The position numbers were made by a program, and so were the translations under genes. Below are positions 16,023 to 24,219 of a stretch of 52,930 nt of DNA, piece by piece. Origin of the DNA: JABHQR01 sp043812455 (GTDB taxonomy: Archaea; Nanobdellota; Nanobdellia; Woesearchaeales; GW2011-AR9); the NCBI GenBank assembly GCA_043812455.1, contig JBDRMB010000016.1, positions 1 through 52,930 on the forward strand, written 5' to 3'. Numbering within the stretch: position 1 is the stretch's first letter; the number at the start of each line of letters is the position of its first letter. Below the pieces are notes generated by a model that saw nothing but the letters and a program-made list of their open reading frames with translations, was not told the origin of the DNA and searched no databases.

Positions 16023-17090
16023 TTATTCCCCAGCAAGATCTCCTGAACCACACATTGCTTGGCCATCTTCTAACCAGCTAAGGTAAACTGAACTTACTTC
16101 TCGTTCTCCATAAATTTGTGCTAAAACTTTACTGGTTCCACTATAAGCAAATAATGCTCCAGAACCGCCCGCAATTGCGGTTCCACCCGCAACCAGTCCT
16201 ATCCCTCCAAGCGTTGCTCCGCCCGCAGTTAAACCTCCCGCAGCAGTAGCTAGCCATGCAGCGCCAGTAGCTAAAGGAACTGCACACGCACCAGCAGTTC
16301 CAACTACACAAAGAGTAACTACAGTGCCTACAACAACAGCCCCAACTACTATTGCTGTTCCAATTGCAATTTTTGTGGGGTCCCACCAAGTAACGGCACC
16401 AGGGTCTTTATTTTTTGGCATGAAAGATATTGTATAAGATCCGTGAGGAATTATAAATGCATCTTGTGATGTTCCTGCTTGAAACATTACTCGACCATCG
16501 CCTCCATAACTTTGAATATAATTCAGATAAGTAACATTATATTGCGGGTGATTATGCGTTGAAAAATAAGTAATCAGATCCTCGCTAGAAATTGCTAGCA
16601 CATCATTTCCTTCCTCATCCTTGATCTCGTCTTGGTCAATAGTAATAGTGTAAGAATTGAAACATTCATTATTTAATTTCTGCGTACCAAAAAGTTTTGG
16701 AAATAAAGTAACTTCACTGTCATGCAACAATTCTTCGTACCTTCCCTCGCCGAACATCCACCACGTTCTTGCCATCCTATACGCAATCTCCTCCATAATT
16801 TCTTCTTTTGTCCCAGTTACTTCAAGGTCAATTGTTGTGCATGTTACAGGAATAGCCTTTATTACCGCTTCAATTTTATCTTCGTCGCCACCAACATTCA
16901 GTGCTGTTGATCCTCTTAATGCAATACTATTATGACACATGTTTTCTGTTTGTTTCTCATTAAAACTACTCATAAAACCACTTAAAACATAAGAAAGAAG
17001 GACAAAACCAATTAAAGTACTCATTATCGTTACTAGAAAGGACATAGCAATACCTTTCTTACTTTTAGGAAACAGTTTTTTTATATTCAT
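16023..17090 (-). CDS. Pilin-like protein with WWMFGEG core and Gly/Ala-rich hydrophobic region, paralogue B
   Basis: 355 residues. PKSKKGIAMSFLVTIM begins a hydrophobic helix. The core repeats the order seen in the protein at 13110: WWMFGEGRYEELLH, ITIDQDEIKD, YIQSYGGDGR, EREVSSVYL. Between core and C-terminus is an unusually long (~90 residues) Gly/Ala/Val/Thr-rich hydrophobic region (from about residue 238 to 325), longer than in paralogue A. Such a stretch could span a membrane two or more times, or pack into a fibre. The bases coding it are visibly richer in GC than the flanks, mostly because of Gly/Ala codons. Confidence 0.65.
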   Translation of the reverse strand: MNIKKLFPKSKKGIAMSFLVTIMSTLIGFVLLSYVLSGFMSSFNEKQTENMCHNSIALRGSTALNVGGDEDKIEAVIKAIPVTCTTIDLEVTGTKEEIMEEIAYRMARTWWMFGEGRYEELLHDSEVTLFPKLFGTQKLNNECFNSYTITIDQDEIKDEEGNDVLAISSEDLITYFSTHNHPQYNVTYLNYIQSYGGDGRVMFQAGTSQDAFIIPHGSYTISFMPKNKDPGAVTWWDPTKIAIGTAIVVGAVVVGTVVTLCVVGTAGACAVPLATGAAWLATAAGGLTAGGATLGGIGLVAGGTAIAGGSGALFAYSGTSKVLAQIYGEREVSSVYLSWLEDGQAMCGSGDLAGE

Positions 17091-17103
17091 TGCATTATTT
17101 TCT

Positions 17104-18201
17104 CTAAGGATTTTGTGATTGTTTAGCTTTCAAGATAGCCATGACATCTGTCAATTTCCCTTCTAAATTGGACCATCCTTGACCGTTAACTTCCTTGTAC
17201 TCTTCATCTGTCAACAACTGATCTTCATGAAATGTGTCAACGAGACATGGATAATCAGAATATTTTACGTCCAGATTTTCATCAAGTTTCTCCTGTAACT
17301 TTGTAATTGCAGTATCAACATCATATGGTGTTCTAACTGTTGAGTTACAAGGTTTAGGCGTTCTCCCATCACATCCTAAACCAAAAGCTATAGAAGATCT
17401 TTTAGGAGCATCCCGGTTCATATCCATGATCCACTGTTCTTCAATTCCATCTTTGTTTGCATTTGTCACATCATTAGTTGGGATGAAACAAATGTTATTA
17501 CCATCGGCTTTATACAGATATCCACCATCTTGTAAATTGTGTCCTTCGTCGTTAACTGGATCTTCGCCGTCAGTAAACCTTTCTCCACTTACTCTAATTG
17601 CATTTCCATCCAAACCTTTATCGCTATAATAAATTGTAATTGTATCAACAGAAGAATAGTATGGTTCTTTCAGTTTACTTCCGCCTTGAAGAATATAATG
17701 ATCAAAGAAATTGTCCGCAATAACCGAACCACCTTTAACACCAGCAATTACACAAGGTTTCATTGATAAGTTATATATCTTATACTGCCCTTTATCATTA
17801 GCCACAGTAACTTTTGTAACTCCTTTTTGTTCATTATAATTTAACACAAAAGTTACTGATTCTGGTTCTTCCAACCATTTATCAGAACCTAAATCATCAA
17901 ACCCCCCAAAAGTGGCAAAACAGTTTTCCTTATTGCTACCATTTTCTTCCTTGCTTGCCAACATCATATTAACAGTATTCCGAAAAGAATCAAACTGTAC
18001 ATCAAGTTCTCCGCCAAGCATAATATCTTCCGCTGAAATTCCTCCCAACCCCATTGAAACATTTGGTGCTACTTCCTTAATATCTTTGCCAAGATCTTTA
18101 AGTTTAGTTAATGCCCCTTCACCACCATAAAAAGCAAAAAATAGAATTGCAAAGATAATCAAAGGTACTAACCAGTACACAATTTTTTGTATTGCTGCCA
18201 T
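17104..18201 (-). CDS. Membrane-anchored surface protein (365 residues)
   Basis: The ATG at 18201 (MAAIQKIVYW) is preferred over a TTG two codons upstream. One hydrophobic helix (LVPLIIFAILFFAFY) follows without the K-K-G motif, so this is an N-terminally anchored protein rather than a pilin. The outside domain (~340 residues) is beta-rich, with conserved-looking Cys and a C-terminal helical part (ITKLQEKLDENLD, EGKLTDVMAILKAK). No known domain is recognised. It sits 19 bases after the 48-residue gene and 13 before paralogue B, inside the same operon. Confidence 0.6.
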   Translation of the reverse strand: MAAIQKIVYWLVPLIIFAILFFAFYGGEGALTKLKDLGKDIKEVAPNVSMGLGGISAEDIMLGGELDVQFDSFRNTVNMMLASKEENGSNKENCFATFGGFDDLGSDKWLEEPESVTFVLNYNEQKGVTKVTVANDKGQYKIYNLSMKPCVIAGVKGGSVIADNFFDHYILQGGSKLKEPYYSSVDTITIYYSDKGLDGNAIRVSGERFTDGEDPVNDEGHNLQDGGYLYKADGNNICFIPTNDVTNANKDGIEEQWIMDMNRDAPKRSSIAFGLGCDGRTPKPCNSTVRTPYDVDTAITKLQEKLDENLDVKYSDYPCLVDTFHEDQLLTDEEYKEVNGQGWSNLEGKLTDVMAILKAKQSQNP

Positions 18202-18220
18202 TTTCAAATAAGGTCAAAAC

Positions 18221-18367
18221 CTAAAACCAGTTTCCTATTCCTCCTAACAATTCAACAATGGAATCTTTCAATCCAGAATAAAAGAGTATTATAAAGAAAA
18301 GTAAAAGTAATGCTAAGATTATCATCACTATCTGCCACATTTCCATTCCTCTCTTGTTTAGATACAT
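18221..18367 (-). CDS. 48-residue single-span pilin-like protein
   Basis: An open frame from ATG 18367 to TAG at 18221-18223. It starts MYLNKRGMEMW, then a strongly hydrophobic helix (IVMIILALLLLFFIILF), then a short tail (YSGLKDSIVELLGGIGNWF). GAGGT lies about eight bases before the ATG (18376-18380). The N-K-R-G motif before the helix matches the neighbours. It is too short for ordinary gene finders but fits exactly between two operon members. A minimal pilin with almost no head domain, or a membrane organiser; unknown. Confidence 0.6.
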   Translation of the reverse strand: MYLNKRGMEMWQIVMIILALLLLFFIILFYSGLKDSIVELLGGIGNWF

Positions 18368-18382
18368 CCCAACTAACCTCTT

Positions 18383-18520
18383 TTAATTCAAAAGCGAACC
18401 TCTTAACTTAACCCAATAGTAAATAAACACCATTCCTAAAATTAATGCTAATATTAAACCAACAATAAGGTATTGGGTTGTCTTAGAAGCTTCGCCTTTC
18501 CGATCAAATAATGTAATCAT
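18383..18520 (-). CDS. 45-residue single-span pilin-like protein
   Basis: An open frame from ATG 18520 to TAA at 18383-18385. It begins MITLFDRKGEASKTTQ, followed by a hydrophobic helix (YLIVGLILALILGMVFIYYW) and a short basic end (VKLRGSLLN). D-R-K-G before the helix repeats the operon's motif. It begins five bases after the stop of the 95-residue gene and ends 15 bases before the next ATG, so translation is probably coupled. There is practically no extracellular domain. Like its neighbour, it is easily overlooked. Confidence 0.58.
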   Translation of the reverse strand: MITLFDRKGEASKTTQYLIVGLILALILGMVFIYYWVKLRGSLLN

Positions 18521-18525
18521 GTTAA

Positions 18526-18813
18526 TTATTCAGACGATTTTTCTTCGCTACCAACACAACATGCTGGTTTATCTGGCCAATCTTCAGGATTACATGTGAA
18601 GAAACTCTGCTTAACGTAACCATCTGGACAGCTTTTACCTAAACCATGGTCACACTTTCCACCTTTAGCTTCACAGTCAACTAAACCACTTCCAAGAATT
18701 TTAGTGTTACCAGTAAACATCAACAACAACACAATCATAACAATCAGAGCAATAACAGCTCCAATAATAATCCAGAAAGTGTTGGCTTGAGCCTTCTTAT
18801 CTAAGTTTAACAT
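18526..18813 (-). CDS. Small pilin-like Cys-rich protein (95 residues)
   Basis: MLNLDKKAQANTFW opens a hydrophobic helix (IIIGAVIALIVMIVLLLMF). The short outside domain has about six Cys (VDCEAKGGKCDHGLGKSC, FTCNPEDW, ACCVG), suggesting a compact disulfide knot. GAGGTG overlaps a possible upstream GTG (18822) and lies six bases before the chosen ATG. D-K-K-A-Q is the most typical class III cleavage context in the set. It is likely a major or minor pilin together with the protein at 18844. Confidence 0.65.
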   Translation of the reverse strand: MLNLDKKAQANTFWIIIGAVIALIVMIVLLLMFTGNTKILGSGLVDCEAKGGKCDHGLGKSCPDGYVKQSFFTCNPEDWPDKPACCVGSEEKSSE

Positions 18814-18843
18814 CATATCCACCTCTTTTCCTCAGCTAAGAGC

Positions 18844-19203
18844 TCAGCCCCACTTACAACCGTAAGATTCACAGTTGGTTTCATCAGTACCTTGAGATTT
18901 ACATCGATCAATTTCGTCAACTAAATCATCATAAGCATTATCTTTAGCATCTTGATCATCACCGGCTACTTCCATTGCATTCAGATAAGCATTTTCTGAA
19001 CTTGTAGTAGGTCTACATTTGCCATACGTTATTTGCAATTTTGCCAGTTGAGCAGTACCTTCTTTACCAACGTCTTCAGTAAACAAAGCCATCCTTCCAG
19101 TAAAGATTAACACTAGTACAACCAATACGATTAATGCTAATGCTGCAACAATAATTACTGTTAAAGAAAGACCTTGCCCTTTTTTATTTTCAAAAAGTTT
19201 CAT
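18844..19203 (-). CDS. Pilin-like protein (119 residues), first gene of the operon
   Basis: MKLFENKKGQGLSLT is followed by a long hydrophobic helix (VIIVAALALIVLVVLVLIF), the textbook archaeal pilin N-terminus (K-K-G then Q). The outside domain is helical and acidic with three Cys (KCRPTTSS, CKSQGTDETNCESYGC). It is preceded by GAGGTGA at 19211-19217 and a palindromic TATA region at 19242-19255. First position, a good ribosome site and typical pilin features make it the best guess for the major subunit. Confidence 0.7.
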   Translation of the reverse strand: MKLFENKKGQGLSLTVIIVAALALIVLVVLVLIFTGRMALFTEDVGKEGTAQLAKLQITYGKCRPTTSSENAYLNAMEVAGDDQDAKDNAYDDLVDEIDRCKSQGTDETNCESYGCKWG

Positions 19204-19210
19204 AATCTAA

Positions 19211-19255
19211 TCACCTCAGAGTTTTATAGCTAATTAAATGACTATAAATTTATAG
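19211..19255 (-). promoter_or_regulatory. Promoter and ribosome site of the 13-gene pilin-like operon
   Basis: On the minus strand a perfect 14-base palindrome, CTATAAATTTATAG (19242-19255), holds a TATA box. GAGGTGA at 19211-19217 is placed for the ATG at 19203. A second TATA-like TATAAAA at about 19222-19229 is closer to the start. The next strong promoter-like signal on this strand upstream is for the 20389 gene, so the operon probably starts here. Confidence 0.5.
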
Positions 19256-19374
19256 CTTAAGAAAGAAATTACCTATATAAAGCTTACGTTGATTTTAAGT
19301 TGCCTCAAACTTTCCCTTGACCTAGGTAAAAAGAACAATAATCTTTAAATAATAGTAACTATTCTGAAGTAGTT

Positions 19375-20364
19375 ATGGGTTTAGAAAATATATTAAACTC
19401 GAGTTTGAGAAAAGCTCGTTCTGCTGCCACTGGGGCTGTTTTAGGCGCTTATTTGCTAGGCAGTACTGTTGGAATGGGTGGTTGCACAACCACAAAAGAA
19501 ATTTCCAGAAAAGATTTGGGTACAATGTGGGTTCAAGAAGAAGAACCCACTATGAAAGTTGTCACGGGCACCAGAGAAGAACACACTGATTTTAAGCGGT
19601 ATAAATTTGCTGATGACTTAATAATAGATTATGATAATCAACAAATTATGGTTGGTTTATCAGAACAAGCAGTATCTCAATCTGAGACTATTGAAACTAT
19701 TCGCGAAACATATGAATCTAAACTTATACATTCTGAAGAAGTTACTACCAGATATTCTGATAGTTCTGTTTTAGGATTAAAAATGTTGTTTAGTGTTGGT
19801 ATTGGTGGACTTTTTTATTTAGCATCTAGCCTCGGTTTAAATCGTAATTGTGACCTTTATTATACTAATTCATATTATGAAGAAGATCTTGCAGATTGCC
19901 TTGACGATAATGAGCGAGTTAAAAAAACAACCCCTTTTATCTTCTTAGGAGCTTCCGCAACTGCCGGAATTGTATCAATAAGTATCCCTTTTGATAAGAA
20001 AAATATCGAAGAAACTGACCGCACAGCAACAAAACGTAGAATTACAGACAAAAAAGAAGATGATACAATCTATGAACAAACTGCTTCAACCGACATTGAT
20101 GTTTTAGAAACAACTTTTGTAGAATCTGCAACGATAATAGCCGAAAGTGAGTTAATTCCGCACAAAGCAGCAAGGTACCAAGTTACTAACGGCATCGCTA
20201 CCATTGATGTTCAGTTAGAACCTAATTCACATTATATATTCTCAGATAACTGCCAAGAGAGAAGGAAAACTAATTTAGAGCTTACTGCAGAAACTGTTAT
20301 ACATCCAAATTCAGAGTATCGTAAAGATGAGATGACTTACCAGGTTCCAGTTTGCAGAAAATGA
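19375..20364 (+). CDS. Putative lipoprotein with membrane segments
   Basis: 329 residues. The N-terminus has a basic part, a hydrophobic stretch (ATGAVLGAYLLGSTVG) and a lipobox-like MGGC at ~34-37, followed by Thr/Lys, so it could be a substrate of the two Lgt enzymes in the window. A hydrophobic segment near 140-160 (LKMLFSVGIGGLFYLASSLG) and another near 185-205 (FIFLGASATAGIVSISIPF) suggest a hairpin. The rest is acidic, with a terminal Cys pair (DNCQERR, PVCRK). A TATA-like TTTAAATA lies at 19344-19351. Function unknown. Confidence 0.6.
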   Translation: MGLENILNSSLRKARSAATGAVLGAYLLGSTVGMGGCTTTKEISRKDLGTMWVQEEEPTMKVVTGTREEHTDFKRYKFADDLIIDYDNQQIMVGLSEQAVSQSETIETIRETYESKLIHSEEVTTRYSDSSVLGLKMLFSVGIGGLFYLASSLGLNRNCDLYYTNSYYEEDLADCLDDNERVKKTTPFIFLGASATAGIVSISIPFDKKNIEETDRTATKRRITDKKEDDTIYEQTASTDIDVLETTFVESATIIAESELIPHKAARYQVTNGIATIDVQLEPNSHYIFSDNCQERRKTNLELTAETVIHPNSEYRKDEMTYQVPVCRK

Positions 20365-20388
20365 ATTGTTTCTTTTAAAAAAAGCGGA

Positions 20389-21297
20389 TCAAAAAGAAAA
20401 CACATTAATTTTCTTACTTACAGAATCATTCAAACCATTTGAACTATTAAAAGATACAATTACCTGATATTTTCCAGTACCTAACCCGCTAACACTAACA
20501 TTACCTGAAGCAACATAATTCTCAAGCCCCCCTTTAGATTCTCCTTGTTGTAAATTCAACCTTCCAGATTTAACGTTTTTACCACTTGAATTTTTGATAG
20601 AATAATTTGCAGACAGTTCATGGTCCATACCGCTGTTGTTAACATAACTAACGCCAGTACGCAAAGCAACAGTTCCAATATTACCAGAAATTGTACTAAG
20701 TTCTTCGCATCCACCACTTGCACTTCTGCAAACTTGTAAATAAGGGCTCTTCATTCTGTCTTTATCAACAACTTCAAACGGTTCGCTTTTAGCAGAATGT
20801 TCGATTCCCGAATTTTCATCTTTTATAATTAGCCCTAAAGAATATTGGCCAAAAATAACGTCTTCTGAAGGTAATTGTCCACCAACATTTAATGTTAAAT
20901 TATTGAGGTTAGAATGCTTTCTTTCTTCATTAGTTAGAATTTCTAACCCACTTTCACCAATAAGCAAAAGACCTTTCGTTAAACGTAAATCATTAAGACC
21001 AAAAGTTTCAATTTGTGCTTTAGCATAAACATCGCTGCCAACCATGACTTTATCGCCCAACTCTTGGCATTCACCTTGATTATCAGTTCCAAAACAGAAT
21101 TGAACATTTCTAATATCCATTCCTGGCCGCGGGCTGAAATCTACAAATAATAATCTATTTTCAATAGCATTTACACGTTCAGCAGCTTTTTCTTGTTTGT
21201 GTTGCTGTCTTCCATTATAAACATAAGTAGAATACGCTGCTAAAGAACCAATTACCGCAGTTATTCCAAGAATCTTAAGAGCTTTACCTATTTTCAT
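20389..21297 (-). CDS. Membrane-anchored protein with two related Ig/CARDB-like domains
   Basis: About 302 residues with a short N-terminal hydrophobic anchor (IGKALKILGITAVIGSLAAY). Two beta-rich halves follow with the same plan: VQFCFGTDNQGECQEL near the start of the first, LQVCRSASGGCEEL near the start of the second, each ending in a strand run with Gly-x-Tyr (IFGQYSLGLIIKD; GTGKYQVIVSFNS). This is an internal duplication of about 120 residues, probably Ig-like or CARDB-like adhesion modules. The ATG at 21297 is chosen over a GTG one codon upstream. The TATA-like box is at about 21321-21331. Confidence 0.6.
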   Translation of the reverse strand: MKIGKALKILGITAVIGSLAAYSTYVYNGRQQHKQEKAAERVNAIENRLLFVDFSPRPGMDIRNVQFCFGTDNQGECQELGDKVMVGSDVYAKAQIETFGLNDLRLTKGLLLIGESGLEILTNEERKHSNLNNLTLNVGGQLPSEDVIFGQYSLGLIIKDENSGIEHSAKSEPFEVVDKDRMKSPYLQVCRSASGGCEELSTISGNIGTVALRTGVSYVNNSGMDHELSANYSIKNSSGKNVKSGRLNLQQGESKGGLENYVASGNVSVSGLGTGKYQVIVSFNSSNGLNDSVSKKINVFSF

Positions 21298-21406
21298 CAC
21301 ACTTAAAATTTGAAAGAAATTTTATAAATCTTTCTAAGTATGTACTACTCTTGAGGAGAAAAATAAAGCAAAAATTATAAATAACTCTTGCTTTTGATTA
21401 ATAAAA

Positions 21407-23101
21407 ATGTTTAAATCCTTACAAAAAATAATTCCAGCAGCTTTTTTAACATTAAGCTTGATTTCTCCAGTTAAACCTAGCTTAGCTCAGGAAAGTTCTT
21501 GCAATGAGATTATATCCAAGTACAGAAAAGTCTTGCGTGGCGGCTGGGCGGGAATTGCTGAAGGCAGCTTAGATCACCTTAGGCCAGATAATTTAGATGA
21601 CAGCCATTATGGTGACGATTTAAAGAATGTTCAGGACTTTTTAGAGGAATATAATTCTGAAATTTGTGACAGTTCTCATTCATTATATCAAGATAGTATT
21701 GATACTTTACTTGATAATTTAAATGTAGATCAGGATGAATACAGAAGCAGGATTCGTCGTATCTTAAAAGAAGAAGGAGTACTGAATTTTTCTGAACAGA
21801 TGCAGGAATTAAAAGATGCTGCTGAGAATGTTAAACAGAATGTTCTGCAAGCACAGCAAGAATACCCTGACCTTAACTTAGCTGAGAGAAAAGCTCTGAA
21901 AAAGAAGATTGATTCCTGGCAGGACTATCTTCGTGAATTAGAATTGATGTCAATCTATGTGACAAGCCAGGCTATAACTTTCAGAGAACTTCCACTGGGA
22001 GCAAGAGGAGAGGTTACTGACGAAGATCTTGAAGAAGGCAAAAAGACCGCTGAAGAGGCCCGTGAACATTTGTTATCTCTGCAAAAGAACCTGAACAATG
22101 ATAATTTTGACCAGGCGTTTGATGATTTTTCTGATTGGAAAAAGAAACACAGCGAAGCTTATGAGAAACTTCTGGCAGTGCAGGAAACTGCTTTGAAAAA
22201 TACTGAAAATCTTTATGCTACTGAAACCGGTCTTGACAGTGTTCGTTATCAGAAGATTTCTTATCAGGACTGGGATGGCAACTGGATCAGTATTTACGCC
22301 ACGAAAGAATTTGTTGAAGAGTGGGGTTCTGACGGCAGAAGTTTTTATCTGGTTACAGAAAGCATTGGAGAAGTTAGAGAGGAAGTTGAGGAAGTTAGGG
22401 AAAATGGATTGGAAAAGGAATTAACTATTAGTATAATAGAAGTTTCGGATAATAGTTATTCTGATCCTGAGCAAACTTCGCCAACCGTCTTAGGTGAGCT
22501 GTCATCGCGAAGGAATGTTGATAGTGGTTCAAATGATAGAACTATAATTGAAAAAAAAACATGTTTACCATGGGAAGACCTAAGTTACAAATCTGAACAA
22601 TGTGGAAGGCAAGGTAATTCAGATACTCTAACTAGTTCTAGTCCAGAAATTGTTTATTCAAGATTAATTTTAAATTTAGAAGAACAAGATTATTATAATT
22701 ATGCTCAGCTGTTTTCTCGTACAGGTTTGAAAAATGATGTTGTTGAAGGAGGTAATGATCATGGTTTTCCTTTTTTTAGGTTTGACAAGCCTAATTTAGA
22801 AAACTGTTATAATCAAAAAATTCTTGGGGAAAAGGGTAATAGAAGAAATTCTTGCATTGAAAAAACAAGATCTAATCAATTTATTGAAAATTTAATTAAA
22901 CTACAACAAGGTGTTTTTTATGCAGATATTGTCAGAAAAGTTGATGGAACCGAACTTTGGCCATCACTAAGAAGAAATGTTAATCTTCCAACAAAAACTT
23001 TTATTTTAGGAAATGGTGAAGAAATTTCTTTTATCTGTTTAAGAGATAGTGATAAAAATGATTATTGGATGATTTTAGATACCAAAGATAATTATGAATA
23101 A
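21407..23101 (+). CDS. Secreted protein with helical N-terminal half
   Basis: 564 residues. A cleavable Sec signal peptide (KIIPAAFLTLSLISPVKPSLA) ends near residue 27. Residues ~30-270 are strongly helical and charged (likely coiled coil, e.g. SEQMQELKDAAENVKQNVLQ). After ~280 it becomes Ser/Asn-rich with Cys pairs and an Asp-rich end. The DNA of the 5' half uses more GC-ending codons (CTG, CAG, GCC) than the 3' half, as if assembled from two sources. No enzymatic motif is recognised. TATA-like AATTATAAAT at ~21373-21382. It converges with the 23108 gene (six bases apart). Confidence 0.6.
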   Translation: MFKSLQKIIPAAFLTLSLISPVKPSLAQESSCNEIISKYRKVLRGGWAGIAEGSLDHLRPDNLDDSHYGDDLKNVQDFLEEYNSEICDSSHSLYQDSIDTLLDNLNVDQDEYRSRIRRILKEEGVLNFSEQMQELKDAAENVKQNVLQAQQEYPDLNLAERKALKKKIDSWQDYLRELELMSIYVTSQAITFRELPLGARGEVTDEDLEEGKKTAEEAREHLLSLQKNLNNDNFDQAFDDFSDWKKKHSEAYEKLLAVQETALKNTENLYATETGLDSVRYQKISYQDWDGNWISIYATKEFVEEWGSDGRSFYLVTESIGEVREEVEEVRENGLEKELTISIIEVSDNSYSDPEQTSPTVLGELSSRRNVDSGSNDRTIIEKKTCLPWEDLSYKSEQCGRQGNSDTLTSSSPEIVYSRLILNLEEQDYYNYAQLFSRTGLKNDVVEGGNDHGFPFFRFDKPNLENCYNQKILGEKGNRRNSCIEKTRSNQFIENLIKLQQGVFYADIVRKVDGTELWPSLRRNVNLPTKTFILGNGEEISFICLRDSDKNDYWMILDTKDNYE

Positions 23102-23107
23102 TTAAAC

Positions 23108-23689
23108 CTAATCACACAAATATAAAGTATTCTCAACTAATCCAACATTCTGAACATAAATTGGAAAAAGGCCAGAACTGTCCCGGTCTGAAGTTGCACG
23201 ACAACCACCATTTTCTACTACCATCAGTTCTTCGCCACTACCTCTAACTAACACTGAAGAAAACTGATAATTCTTTCCCCATTCATTTAAGGTCTCGTTT
23301 AACATTTGCGTAATAAGATCTTGGGTGAAATTGCAAGCATGTTTTGGTGCTCGAGCAGACCCGGGCGGTTCTGAAGAACACATGAAAACTGAGGTTGGAT
23401 CTCCGACATGTTTAGCACAATCATCTATCAAATCTAAACCTATACTAAGTATTGTTGGTGACGGGTTTGTTCCTTGGTAACAATTAACTTCTACTTTCTC
23501 AATTGCACTCATAGTACTATATGCTAAGCCTTTCCTGGTGAAAACTTTCTTATCAGGATCAGCTTTCAAAGCGAACCTGGCCATGAACAACATCCCTAAA
23601 GTTATCAGAATAACAATTATCACTAGCCCGATCATCTCTGCTTGTGCCTTTTTACTTCTCCTAGGATTTAATCTTAATTTAAATGTCAT
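23108..23689 (-). CDS. Pilin-like protein (193 residues)
   Basis: PRRSKKAQAEMIG is followed by a hydrophobic helix (LVIIVILITLGMLFMARF). K-K-A-Q is a typical class III context, and the N-terminal leader (MTFKLRLNPRRS) is basic. The outside domain has about eight Cys and the segment LGLDLIDDC, pointing to disulfide-stabilised folding. The ATG directly follows the stop (23690-23692) of the neighbouring pilin gene, so translation is coupled. Last gene of the 23.1-41.5 kb operon. Confidence 0.65.
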   Translation of the reverse strand: MTFKLRLNPRRSKKAQAEMIGLVIIVILITLGMLFMARFALKADPDKKVFTRKGLAYSTMSAIEKVEVNCYQGTNPSPTILSIGLDLIDDCAKHVGDPTSVFMCSSEPPGSARAPKHACNFTQDLITQMLNETLNEWGKNYQFSSVLVRGSGEELMVVENGGCRATSDRDSSGLFPIYVQNVGLVENTLYLCD

Positions 23690-24208
23690 TTATGAATAAA
23701 CCTCAACTGATAGATAACCAAAACCATAAACTAATTTATTCATTTCATCGCGTAACGTTACGACAAAAAAAGTAGGTTCCTTAAATTCCCAATTAGGATT
23801 TCCATCAGAATCTACTTTTTCATTATCATACAACATCCAAGTACTATTTCCAGGATAGACTTCTTGAACATAGATTCGTGAATATGAGAAAAGATTGAAA
23901 TAATAATCTTCATAATATCTTTCCATCGTTTCATTCCATGCCCTGACTTTTGCCAAATCAACACAATTATCATATGGTTCAGAATCTCCCCTACTACACT
24001 GCAATTCTGGTAAAAATAAAGTTTGTAAGGTTGTATCCATTGCTCTGGCAGCGACCAGTTCTTCTTGCTTTTCTTGTAATGCAATTTGTTGATACTTAAA
24101 GTAAAAGATAATCCCAAACAAGACTAAGATAAAAAATATGAACAGCACTCCAATAGTTTCCATCATCTGCATTTGCGCTTTTCTGTTCATTCGTTTTGTT
24201 CTGATCAT
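23690..24208 (-). CDS. Pilin-like protein (172 residues)
   Basis: ATG 24208 (MIRTKRMNRKAQMQMMETIG) is chosen; 24190 (MNRKAQ) is also possible, and the frame is open further up inside the preceding gene. R-K-A-Q precedes a hydrophobic helix (VLFIFFILVLFGIIFYF). It continues into a Gln/Glu-rich stalk (KYQQIALQEKQEELVAARAMD) and a beta-rich head with two Cys. The stop is immediately next to the ATG of the 193-residue gene. Typical pilin proportions. Confidence 0.65.
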   Translation of the reverse strand: MIRTKRMNRKAQMQMMETIGVLFIFFILVLFGIIFYFKYQQIALQEKQEELVAARAMDTTLQTLFLPELQCSRGDSEPYDNCVDLAKVRAWNETMERYYEDYYFNLFSYSRIYVQEVYPGNSTWMLYDNEKVDSDGNPNWEFKEPTFFVVTLRDEMNKLVYGFGYLSVEVYS

Positions 24209-24219
24209 TTTTCTTTTGT

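Noticed and set aside
16141..16389. An 82-codon Cys/Trp/Ser-rich frame on the minus strand inside the paralogue B gene
   Set aside because: It lies in another frame of the Gly/Ala-rich coding part; its odd composition is the shadow of GCN/GGN codons. No ribosome site.
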